Origin: Owenia fusiformis
Taxonomy: Eukaryota > Annelida > Polychaeta > Sabellida > Oweniidae
Direction: 5' to 3'
Assembly (NCBI GenBank): GCA_903813345.2
Contig: CAIIXF020000007.1
Span: forward strand, 15,110,714-15,174,713
DNA: 64,000 nt
Each line of letters opens with the position of its first letter. Position 1 is the first letter of the stretch. Of this stretch, positions 1 to 11,800 are shown piece after piece. The notes beneath the pieces are model-generated. The model saw nothing but the letters and a program-made list of their open reading frames with translations. It did not search any database and had not been told where the DNA came from. Made by a program: the position numbers and the translations under genes.

Positions 1-296
1 TATACTCTGATTGCCATAAATTGAATCTACTTCTAAGGTGGCCCGGGTACTTGCATGTACAGCATTGAATGATTAAGTGACAGGCTTCAAATTGCCTTTA
101 ACTACAAAGATTGAGATCATGAGAATCTCATTCTATACATGACACCTTCAATTCCTGTCATAAAGGTGAAATGAATGATAAATCATAACTAATGAAGTGA
201 GATGTAAACACCCATTATGACAGTGTCATCAAGACTCTTATTGTGTTAAAAATAGGACAAAAAGTTAACTTGATTATGATACATATCAGCCAAACC

Positions 297-670
297 TACC
301 CTGCGTGCAGAGTCTAGTTAAACTACACTCTGCCTAATAGAGACCATATTACAGTTTAGTAACCCTGCCCCCACGATGGGTACCGGTGACAGTTTGGGTG
401 ATAAATCACTTCTGACCTACGCGCTGACCTTTCTTCCACCAATAGCGAGCTTGGAGAAAACGCCAAATGCGCTCTAATTAATATCCGCATGTCATTGGTC
501 AATTCCGGGCTCAACGATGACGTCAGAAGGAATGACCATAATATAGAACGTCGGTCAAATTTGGCCAACGAACACTGATTGGTGCGGTGAGTTCACAGGT
601 TTATTTTAGTTTGAAAGAGTGAAGACGAAGCTCTCTTTTAAGAAGTGAAGTCAAACAAATGCAAAGGGTA
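297..670 (+). mobile_element. Non-autonomous element, copy 1, TACCCT inverted ends
   Basis: 374 bp bounded by TACCCT...AGGGTA and flanked by near-identical 9-bp direct repeats (AGCCAAACC at 288-296, AACCAAACC at 671-679). It is a close copy of 21978-22354. A hairpin GCAGAGT/ACTCTGC lies near the left end. It contains a full CRE (TGACGTCA, 518-525), several CCAAT/ATTGG boxes and a TATA-like run at about 539-545. A 9-bp target duplication suggests a Mutator-like or other DNA transposon MITE. A solo LTR is the alternative, but TG...CA ends are missing. Confidence 0.8.
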
Positions 671-1149
671 AACCAAACCAGAACAAGGGACGAATTCAAC
701 TACTTAAGATATAAAGTATAATCTTAAGTAACCAAATACAGTATGCTTCTTATAATCGTTAAACAGTCTGTTTCAACCTGATCCTTCACTAGAAATGAAA
801 TATGAAAACCATTAAGCTTCCAAATTGATAGAACTGGTACACTGTAACACAACAAAATTGTTAGAATACTCATGAGAAAGCTAAAATTATTGATTATCAC
901 TATGTCATTATTAGGATCGTCTGTTACGCATCTAAGGAAGCTCATGATATAATGGAAGATGACATTGAATGTTGTAAGAAGAGTGAAAAGATTACGTACT
1001 TAACCTTCTGACACATCTTCAAATGCAAATATAACTCCTTCACTCATCAGGTGAATATGACATTAAAACACCCAATCTTTTATACACCGAAAAGGTTAAA
1101 AACTTGTTCAAATTGACAGAATATAGTTTGATCAAATAAAATGTGATGA

Positions 1150-1375
1150 TTCAATGTTTTAACATCTCTCTCAGTGGTTCAATATCTCTCTGAATATCTG
1201 AACATCTACCTGAATTTTGAACACCTCCATCAATGTTTGAACATCTCCATCATTTTTTGAACAATACCTTGAATGTTTGAACACCTTGAATGATCAAATA
1301 TTTTTTAACACCTCACTCAGTGTCTGAACAACTTCCCCAAAGTTTGACAATCTCCCTCATATTCGTATGAACAGC
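1150..1375. repeat. Degenerate short tandem repeat
   Basis: About ten diverged copies of a 20-22-bp word of the form AATGTTTGAACATCTCC(C)TC follow one another with substitutions and small indels. It is a decayed minisatellite without coding potential. Confidence 0.55.
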
Positions 1376-1722
1376 TTCATAAAGAAAAGAAATAAGTAAA
1401 ATTACATCACAGTTACTGACCAAACCTCATGATAATACTGTGAGTTTCCTCAGCAGTATGTAATGATATGATAGCTCAAGCAGATCCTAAAGTGGTCATG
1501 TATCTGAATAATTGGTTTCACTATTGCAAAGTGAAGTGGAAGTAAAGGAATGGCTAATTTTCAGATGAAATCTAAGAAGATACGTCATGGATAAGTATCT
1601 CTGACTTCACAAATTACTTTTGCATAAAAAATTTAAATGAATGTTTTTCATTTCATATTATATACTGTTTTATATATTGAAAAAGAATACGGGTCTCTTA
1701 ATCTGTTGAAGATGTTCTGGAT

Positions 1723-1753
1723 CTGGATAGGATGTTGATTTTACTATGATGAT
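1723..1753 (+). repeat. Exact 31-bp direct repeat, copy 1
   Basis: Identical to 2885-2915 (starts CTGGATAGGATGTTGATTTT). The flanks differ after ATGATGAT. The two copies are 1162 bp apart. Confidence 0.75.
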
Positions 1754-2884
1754 GTGATAAACCAGAGTGGAAATTCAACAGTTTAACATTCCAAACGATA
1801 TTTATTGATATATTGACCAAGATAAGTTGAATCCAATTGCAAGTAGGCATTAGTTTAGAAATTTGCTTATATTATAATGTGTATTTATCAGCATTAAAAC
1901 AAATGAAGTGCCATTAGGCTAAGACAACTTGAAGAAGTTAAAGTGCCCATTTATGTATTAAAGAACAACCCTAGGTAGGATAATATCAGGAAACAGGTTT
2001 ATGTAACATTTAACAAATCAATATACATGCACAACATAACCCAATAACTCTCAAATAGTTCAGTTCTTAGAATCAACTCTATACATGACCATTGTGGTAG
2101 AACTCTTTAGAAACAGATCTGTTTCGGTAACAAAATGACACAGCCTCGGAGGTAAGATTTTCCTTGTCTAATGATATCATTAAGCAGAATCTTCAGTCTT
2201 TTTGGCACAAACGTGTGTCAGCATCATATGTTTAAGAAAATCTAAGTGTTTGTGAATGAATAGTTCACAAGATACCAGGATCATCGATACAATCCCTCAC
2301 TTTTGCTACGGAATAGATTTTCAAAAAGTTGAGATCTGCACTTTTAACCCATCTATTAATGTAACAATATCGAGGAATTACATCAATGATTCTCTATTCG
2401 AACTATTCGTTCGCAAATGCTTATTTCTATGTCATTATGCTGACTTTGTGTTCAAAAGGTCATGAAGATTCTGCCTACATCTTGTGAAATCATGGAAAAA
2501 GAAAAAGAAAATCTGCGTGGCTGCGCCATTTTGCTACCCAAACAGATCAGTTTTCATAACCAGAGTTCTACCACACTGTATATGTAGAGTAAAAAGAGGA
2601 GACAATCTGTCATTTTATCCAGGTAGGCTTCAGTCCATACTGAGTTTTCGCTGTCCTTTTAGAATAATAAAAAAAAATTCAAGAAAACACATAGTCCTTT
2701 TCATGGGCATTTGTGCCAGTAGTATCATTGATTTATGCCTTATGGCTCAATGAAATGCGAGACAAACAAAAATCGTGATCATTAAAGATTTAAGGACTTA
2801 ACTCAATATACAGATTTTGTTGATTGTAAATATATGAATCAAATACTTCAATTTTTACACAAGTTTGACATCAAACATAAATTA

Positions 2885-2915
2885 CTGGATAGGATGTTGA
2901 TTTTACTATGATGAT
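2885..2915 (+). repeat. Exact 31-bp direct repeat, copy 2
   Basis: Second copy of the 31-bp word at 1723-1753. It could be a short gene-conversion patch or remains of a repeat family. Confidence 0.75.
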
Positions 2916-3847
2916 CATAGGAATATAAGAGTGTTGCTCAGTTGTGTCAACACTTCATAGGGCACCCAACATAGACACCTTCATTGGTATACTCTAGGCT
3001 CACTTATAAGCCCCCTTACAGAAGCATTCTAAGAAAAATTATGGTTTGTCTTGTAGCAAGGGGGGGGTTATAAGGGCTTGATGCATGACTGCATTGGGGT
3101 TTCCACAGCTTCTATATTAATCTTTAAGAAGGTAGCTCAGTCATACTCACTTACAAGTTTGATTTTATGAAAACTTTATACCTTTGTAATCCAAGATGTT
3201 GCTCAGTTGATGTCTGATAAATTAGAAAGGGTGGAAAAGCATGTGTCTGATGTCAAGATCAGTGTAAACTTATTTTATGAGATTTATGTTGAACTGTCTG
3301 TACTGATTCTAGATAACGGTACTTGCAATCGGAGATTTATTATAAAATAAGGTATAAGTATAATCTTCGCTGAAGACCCTAAAGACCCTTTATGAATAAA
3401 TCTTTATAATGAGGCCTCAAAAATATTTTGCAATTCAAAAATCTATAGCCAACCTCACATCTTTAAACTATCATATTGCCATCAAAATAAAAGATGGGCT
3501 TCACAACTCTATGATTGGACAACCCCTTTATAATAGAGTATGTAAAAATAGATAATGTCCTTTTGATATTATGGGTTATAATGTAGCTTCTTTAAATGAA
3601 CCTTGTTGACTAGAATTCCCTTCCAGAGGCTGTAGATAGAGCCCACAATGAGATATGAGTCATATATCCAACTGAATTGAAGTCACATTAGACCCTGCCC
3701 TCTACAAACTATCATTTTTACAAAATTGGCATATGCTCTCAGATCAAATAATCTGTGATAAAAGCTGATAGCTCTAATGCTACATATTATATACATGTAT
3801 ATAGGTTATTTCATGCTTGATTTTCAATATGAATTTTATTCCAGGGT

Positions 3848-3897
3848 AATATGATATTGACCGAATGAGCGTAACTAGTGAGTGTCAATATCATATT
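3848..3897. repeat. Perfect 14-bp hairpin
   Basis: AATATGATATTGAC and its exact reverse complement are separated by 22 bases. Possibly the remains of a small foldback element. Confidence 0.7.
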
Positions 3898-4980
3898 TTT
3901 CTATCAGTTTCAAAAGATATATTCCAAAATACATAGTAGCGAAATGCATCACAAAATTCATATATTTGTATGAAAAATATATATGTATATATAAAATTCA
4001 AAATGCTTGCAATTTTTATTGTATATAATAATACCACAACCTTATAATCTTGGACAATGTTCAAAATATAGAAGTTTGCTAAATATTGATTTATACAAAT
4101 TGATTAAGGTTTAAAAGAAAATAACATCAAGGCAACCTTCTTATACAGTTGTATACAGGACCCATGGGAGTGTTAGATGGGCATTAATCTATGTTTATCT
4201 AAATTATAATCTCCCTTTTCTAGCTACTTGGTTGATAGTAAACCAAAGACTGTATTCAGAATGAAATAAAACTGTTTTTTCAGAATACGTATATTTTCTG
4301 AAATATGCCTATTGCACGTGCTCTTTGACACCTGTGGCCGGTAAAATAAATACTTTTTCTCCTATAAAGTGGGAGATAAGGTCATATCCATATAATCTCT
4401 GTGGGTGTGTCAGATAGAAAATCTCATACTTTCTCACATAATATCTTCATTCCAATTTACATAGCACAAGAGGCAACCGCAAACAATCAATATCACCCAT
4501 AGAATCAATCTGCATTCAAGTAACTGGGATATGTCTAGTTAATGTATATCATGACCTTTTTACTGCTCTCTGTTAATTTCAACGAAACATTACCAACTAC
4601 TGGCTTTCCTTATATATTGTATCCCCTGGGAGTTAAAACATCACCATGGGGATTTAAACCCAACAATAGCATTGTTCTTATACTATTAAATAAATCTCTT
4701 TATCCAGTGACATCAATCTTAATTCAAAAGTTCCGGGATGTGAGTGAATGTATACATTTTCTAATCCCACTGTATAAATATAATGTACTTGTTAAGAGGT
4801 TTCTAAAGATTTGATGGGGAAACTGTTAACTTAATAGGATTCAGCAATTCAGGGAGTAGCAGATCCCACTGTACAAAGCCCAAATCACTCGTCTTTTGAA
4901 CATTTCATGATTTAAATAACAAGGCAGGAGTATTGTATCCTTTTGGCAAAATCTAGACTTGATATGACACCATTTCAGTA

Positions 4981-5510
4981 ACTCCTTCTCGAGTAGAGGT
5001 CCTATGCCCATATAGGCATTGGACCATAATGCCCATAAGGAGTAAAAAAATCTTCATCAAATATGACAATTGGTACTTGAGTTATCAACAAAAATTATGT
5101 TTTTTACCAAAAACTGGCAGCAATTTTAATTTGATTGGCTGTACATGAAATTCTTCCTAGGGCTGTTCTATTCTCATTAGATATCATGTTAGCCTGAAGA
5201 ATTTGACAAAATCTGATAACTGGTCATTAAGTTATCAAAATTTTGTTTCCCTGAAAACTAGTAGTCATTTTGAATTCAGTGACCATCTTTAAAATATTTT
5301 TTCTTGAACAAAAGTTTAATTTCCATAAGGCATCAGCATATAAATCCACCAACCAGTATTTGAGTTTTCGAAGATTCCCTTTTTCCCAAAAATATGGGGA
5401 TTTTGAACTGAGTAGCCATCTTGGAAATTCCTTCTCTAGCAGAGCACCTATGCCCATGAGGCATAAGCTTACAAAATTTGGAACCCAATCCGTCAAACAG
5501 TATTTGAGTT
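4981..5510 (+). repeat. Diverged dispersed repeat, two related segments
   Basis: CTCCTTCTCGAGTAGAGGTC...CTATGCCCAT at 4981-5012 is echoed by TTCCTTCTCTAGCAGAGCAC...CTATGCCCAT near 5429-5457. Both are accompanied by 'tatttgagttat' and 'gttatcaa' words. The end at about 5510-5590 resembles old interspersed-repeat tails. Family unknown. Confidence 0.4.
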
Positions 5511-5711
5511 ATTAGGCAGATAGACAAATGAACAGAAAAATGAACAAATGACTTCTCTCTATCCCTTCTGAACTTTATTCGGTTGGGATAACAAGAACAG
5601 CTTACAATATCCAGATTTCTAACAGGTTCCAGTATTTCGCTACTCTAACGCTGGGAATTCACTTTTCAATGTACGTTTCATAAAGAGAAAGTGGCATGCA
5701 ATTTTACTTAC

Positions 5712-5849
5712 TGAAGCGACTCTATGAGATTCAGATAGTGTGTCATGTTTGATCTTAGAACCTCCTGGCATATTGTCGATGTCTACCCAGTACCTTGCTC
5801 CAGAGTTGTCTTCAGATATTATACTGGATGAATAGTAAGAATGGTTGCC
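5712..5849 (-). CDS. PLXDC: PLXDC-like exon 3: signature exon
   Basis: 46 codons, phase 0 on both sides, acceptor TTTCCAG and donor GTAAGT. It encodes NHSYYSSSIISEDNSGARYW and VDIDNMPGGSKIKHDTLSES followed by HRVAS. This exon makes the family call: the WV-D-D-M and LS--HR-AS spacing is that of PLXDC1/2 just before the conserved FDFPFYGH region, which would be in the next exon, outside the window. NHS is a potential N-glycosylation site. Confidence 0.85.
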
Positions 5850-8800
5850 CTGGAAACACAATAATACATGGATACACACTACACAGTGATGCCTAAATAT
5901 GAAAGGATATCTCCACATGAAAAGATACCTAGGTATGCAAGTATGCTTATATACAAGGATATTCAAAGATACCTAGGAAATTGTACATGAGTGCTTGTAT
6001 ACAAACAGAATTATGCTTGCCGGTTTTCCTATTTCACCTTTTGTCGTGAACAATAAAAAAATAACTACATGTACACCTACACATGTATTTATCTCTGTGC
6101 TTTATGAAAATATCAATGGCTAAATATGATTCTATTCATATTAAATCATAATTTACTGATAACAATAATAAGGAAGTCAATGGGATATTTAAAAATATGA
6201 GAGGTAGAGAAGTTGCTATAATAAAGGTTTTGCTATAAAGAGGATTTACTGTAGAGTGGTTTCACTGTAGAGTTGTTTCAATGTAAAGTTGTTTTCCAGT
6301 ATAGAGAACTTAAACTGGAGGTGAATCAAAGTCATATTCAATATAACGAGACATGGAAGTCTGTGTTTTTATCAAGGGCAATATAATATATTCATTATAA
6401 GACCTGCATGGGCACAATGGCTCATCAAGGGAATGCAATAGGGAATTGCAATCAATAGACAATGTTCTGTATATCAATATCTGGTAGTATTTCTATATAG
6501 GCCATATAGTTCTATTATATTCCTATATGCAATACAATACAATACTGGATCTTCATATGTACACAACTAGTGATTACATAAATAATATAACACATTTTTA
6601 TTGAAAGATGAGAGGCAAAAAAACATCTTAACCTGTGGCCCTCAATGCGCTCACCATGTGACTAAACTTTGTTTTCACTTCTGATATCCTATTATTTGAA
6701 GCGATTATATATTGGTATTTCATTGGTATTTAATAATACACTTCACTCAAATCTGGTTTCTAAAAGTAAACATAAATGCCAACTCTCTGAAACAATGTTA
6801 TTTTATTCACAAAGACGAAATAACTACGACTTAAGTTTGTTGAGGACAAGAGGTCATTTGAGGTCAGCTTGAATATGATTATGTAAAAGAGATATTGAAT
6901 TTAAAATAAAAAATGTAGTTGAAAATACCTCAAGTTTCAATGATCACTGAAAGTCAACAAGGGTTAAATCTTAAAATATAGGTCAGATCTGTAATCCTAG
7001 AAAGTAATTTAAAGTAAATTAAGCAAAGACGATACAATGTGAAAAATAGCTGTTTATTACCTTTTATGAACTCAAAAACTGTTGGACTTATATTGAGACA
7101 TGATTGAGGGGAATATGGAAATGCTTATAGTTATTTTACAATTGAATTCATTGCAAAAAATATTGAAGAATAAGGTCAATCTTTAAGAAACTTCAAAAAA
7201 CAATTTGACCTAGATTTTAGCCTGTGGCATTGACCTAAATGAAATAATTTGACAAAAATTAATAGCCTTCTTGTGGTAGGCTCCAAATAAAAGTTATATT
7301 ACCTCCACAATTTTAGTATCTGCGGGTAAAGTTGGTCCAGTCCAAGTCGGTTCAGTGAATGGTGGTCTTGTAGACCTCTGTGTTGAGGATGTAGGAGTTG
7401 GAGATTGTGTTGAGGGTTGAGTTGGGGGCTTCGTGGGTTGAGTAGCAATCCCAACAGTTGGCGTTTGAGTACTTTCAACAGGGCCATCTGCACTTGTAAC
7501 TTCAGGTAAACCAGCATTTGTCTTATTGGTTGTTACTACAGGTGCTGAAGTTGATGAGGCAACCTGGCGACGTTGCCGATGGTTCTTAGATTCTATTTCT
7601 ATAATGTATGTGTTGTCTATGCCATCAACATGGTATGCTGTTTCTGCAATAAAAAGAATAAGTAACATTCATTTTTGCTGTTAAACCTCAATTTAAACAA
7701 TATGATTTGGACACTTCGCTGAGTATTTATTCATATGAAACTGTACAAACAAGCATAGTACATGTATATAAGTACAATTTCTCTATTAACAACTGACTAC
7801 ATTTTCCCAATTTACTCAATTTAAATGATTATGGAGATATAGAGTTATTTTGTCCATGGGAGTATTAAGCCGATGTCTTGCCACATTTCTTTTCCATTTT
7901 TGTGACAGTTTTCATTTAGCCATCCACCCTTTAATTCCAATGGCTTCTAGTCTTGCTTACAAGTGAACAAAACCATGAGCATTTTAAATTAGCTGCTCGA
8001 TTAATAGATCGAGTCATCAATCAAAGTTAGAACTCTTGAGACAAAGAAAAACCTCAAGAAATTAATAAAAAACATTATTATTTAAATAAAGGGTGTAGGT
8101 TTGACTTTTCAAAGAGTTAATTAAGTAATGGGTCACAAAAATATATAGGCCTAATGATTCTCACTTTGAACATATTAACCTCAAGGAAATTTGAAGGATA
8201 GATTTCTATTACATAATACACACCTCTCTTGTATTTCTTGATTGTTATGGGAACCACTGAAGAAGAGCATGGTGACTGAAGAAGCTCAATATTATTAAGT
8301 GTTTTGTACAACTCCATCATATTGATAGTTAGCTTATTGTCAAGCATATCGTCAATGCAACAGGAAGATTCATGGAATACACAAGATGATCATACCAATT
8401 AAAAAAAAATTTGGCCAAGATGCCCACTGAAATGAGGTTATTTGTATTATCAACACCTATTGAAAACAAAGTATTACAAACTCATTATTCGACACTATGG
8501 CCCTAGTCAATATAGTAAAATTTATCAAATCCCAGGACTTATAGTCCTGTGCGCCAAAGATTGTTCAGGCAGTGTTTCTTCAACATGGGAGAATAAGATT
8601 TTCATTTTACATTGGGAAATATTTCAGCGCTTTTCAAGATGTCATAAGGGGAATCCTCAGGTCAAACCTCTAGTCTAGATGGAGAAATTTTGCTATTAAA
8701 AACTAAAATTTCCTCGTTCTGCCGATTAACCCTTACGATTAGTGATTTGACTACATTTAACTAAATAACTGAGTATTAGAATTCTTTTCACGCAGTTAAA

Positions 8801-11800
8801 TCTACAATTGTATAGGTTAATCGGCAGAAAGAAAAAATTTTCGTTTTTTATCCCAATATTCCTCAATCTAGTAAAAGGGGATTCCCCTTCTGACATCTTG
8901 AAAAATGCTGAAATATTCCCCGTGTAAAACAAAAATCTCTTCGTTCTGCCAATTAAAGGTGCAACAATTAGTACAGAGTTTCTGTTCAACGATCATGGAC
9001 CACTGTCAAAAATCAAAATGTATTTAAGTTTGGATATTTCATTAAGACTTACATCTATTTTCATTATCTACAAAGAAATTCCCTAGATAAACATTATTGC
9101 AGCTGATATTCCTCTTGAAACATGGTGGATCTTAAAAATATAAAGTGGATTTCCTCTTTTTGAGGCTTTGAACTAAATTTACCCTTCTTAATGCTGAAAT
9201 TGATAGTTTATCCATACATTTTAAAAAAAAAACGGCTTATGGGCCATGTAAACCAGCACAGAATATGCAAATTAGATAGATACATATATGCATATGTATA
9301 CAGATGCATATATCTATATATGCCAGCACAGAATATGCAAATTAGATAGATACATACATTATTATATGTATTTATATATATGTATAATATATATACAAGC
9401 ATGGGATATGTTAATTAGATAGACTAGATACATATATAGAACTACAGTAGATACATAACAATTAATTTATTAGTTGGCGGAGAATATGTTAATTAAATAA
9501 CAATAATTCATGAATATCCTACATTGAGATATCTATGAATATGCTTTAATTTATGAGATATGTGTGTATTGTATACATGTTATATATGTATGTATTTGTA
9601 TATATCTTCTAAGCTGGTCCCCAGTCCCCAGTTCCCAGTTTGAGATATCTATATATTGTTATATATAATATGTATGTATTTGTATGTATCTTTTAAGAAG
9701 GTCCCCAGTCCCCAGTTCCCAGTTTGAGATATCTATATGCTATATATAATATGTATGTATGTATTTGTATGTATCTTCTAAGCTGGTCCCCAGTCCCCAG
9801 TTCCTAGTTTGAGATATTGCTATATATAATATGTATGTATTTGTATGTATCTTTTAAGAAGGTCCCCAGTCCCCAATTCCCTGTTTGAGATATCTATATT
9901 GTTATATATAATATGCATGTATTTGTATGTATCTTCTAAGCTGGTCCCCAGTCCCCAGTTCCCAGTTTGAGATATCTATATGCTATATATATATGTATGT
10001 ATCTGTATGTATCTTTTAAGAAGGTCCCCAGTCCCCAGTTCCCAGTTTGAGATATCTATGTTTGTGTATATATGTATTTGTATGTATCTTCTAAGCTGGT
10101 CCCCAGTTCCCATTTCGAGATCTCTATGTTAAAGTACGTAAACTATTTTAAAGTAAATTTTAATCATTCAAGATTCATCTTGATCCATTCTCTTTTATGA
10201 GTTGATAGCAATATACACTGAGAAGAATCCTATATAAAACCGCATTTAGATGTGATTTCTTCAAAATTTAAGACAGCGAATAAATGATGGCATCAACCAG
10301 AATTTTAGACCTTTTTCTCGAACATGTGATAATATGAGTCTATTCATGCAAGTATTAAGGAAAATATAGCCTGTTGCAGGGGTTCACTTTTTTGGACCAC
10401 CCTGTATATTAACTTCTCTTATTACATGTTTAATGGTATAGACTGGACTGGTGTAGGTGGAAGAGTCATCTAATAGTCATTAAGTTATCATCTTTACATA
10501 ACACTTTAAAATCCAAGAACAGCCAGATTTTATTTAGGTAGAACTTCTATGTCTATCTGATATATAACAAAATATGTGAAAATTAGAAAGATTGACCTTT
10601 TTGTTATCCTAGTCACATGTTTAACCTTTCCATTTAGACTGAAGAGTTAACATCCTGGATATTTAGGAGAACCTGTAAAGGATTGGTATTGATATGGTGA
10701 ACTTTTTGAACACACTTTTCTCTTAAATCAGTCATCAAAAAATTCTAAAAATTACATATTGTCAATTTAATGGTCATCTCTGTACAAAGGAAATTTTGGT
10801 TGATTTTAAAAAAGTGTTGATGAAATAAAATGTTTATCTTGATTTTTATCTATTTTTGGGGGTTTTTGTTTTACTTTTTTCTAATTTTGCTTCAATATAT
10901 TGAAAAGGTAGAGAATTCATAATACATTGAAATACATTAGACTGAAAGCCTCTGAAATTGACTCTCTATTTAAAATCAGTATCAAGATAAGACATTACTG
11001 TAGTCTTGACTGGATTAACTGTTTTCCTCTAGAAGATAGATTTCAGGCTGATTCAATGGATAATTCAAAGACAATTTTAAAGAGTTCTTAAAAGTTAAAG
11101 TTCTGTCAAGTCTGGAGTAAAGTTAAAATTTCTGTAATGAAATATGAAGTATAGAATTTCTACATTGGAATCACTTATATTTTTAGACATACTATGACCA
11201 TTGCCGCTTACCATTTTTGACCTATATACCTATCATAGGCGTAGCCAGGAGGTAGGGACGATGACCAATAAAAGAGCTTTAAAATGCATTTTGTTTGAAG
11301 CTTCTAGCTTCTAGGTTCAGGATATTACGGCCCTCTGGCAGATATATTATATTGGCCAAGGGATAATCCAAATATCCTGAACCGACTATAGGATGATTTG
11401 TTTATCCCATACCAATCACATTGTTCAATTGGCCAAAGTTCAGAAACTTCGCAACCAACCGTAGAATTATTTTAAAATGTTCAAATCTTTGATTATAAAT
11501 GGAGTATACTGCTACTTCCCTTCTTTAACGCATCAAACAGATCGCAATTGTCTGCGTTTTTCTCCATTGTGGTTTACAGTATGCGAACGTTACAAAAAAG
11601 AACCAATACGGGAACAGCGATAATGACGTAGCGGGCAGATATACTATATCTGACCGCTCGGAGCGGGACGTAAAGCTATATCTGCCCGCTGATGAAAATA
11701 TAAGTTTTTACAAACCGGCTTTATGTACCCGTAACACGTCCAAGTATGGGATAAAGAATTGATATCTTGGAGGAGCGTGACATAATAGAGATTATCCTAT

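Larger units (their letters stand above)
671..5711. other. PLXDC intron 3 or distal sequence; no exon seen
   Basis: AT-rich sequence with many stops in all frames. I saw no exon with family similarity. It holds a degenerate array of about 20-22 bp at 1150-1375 (TTGAACATCTCC-like words), an exact 31-bp direct repeat (1723-1753 and 2885-2915), a hairpin at 3848-3897 and a diverged repeat pair in 4981-5510. Confidence 0.5.

Noticed and set aside
5227-5527. Three overlapping open frames on both strands
   Set aside because: They overlap a diverged repeat, have no recognisable domain and no splice sites in matching phase.
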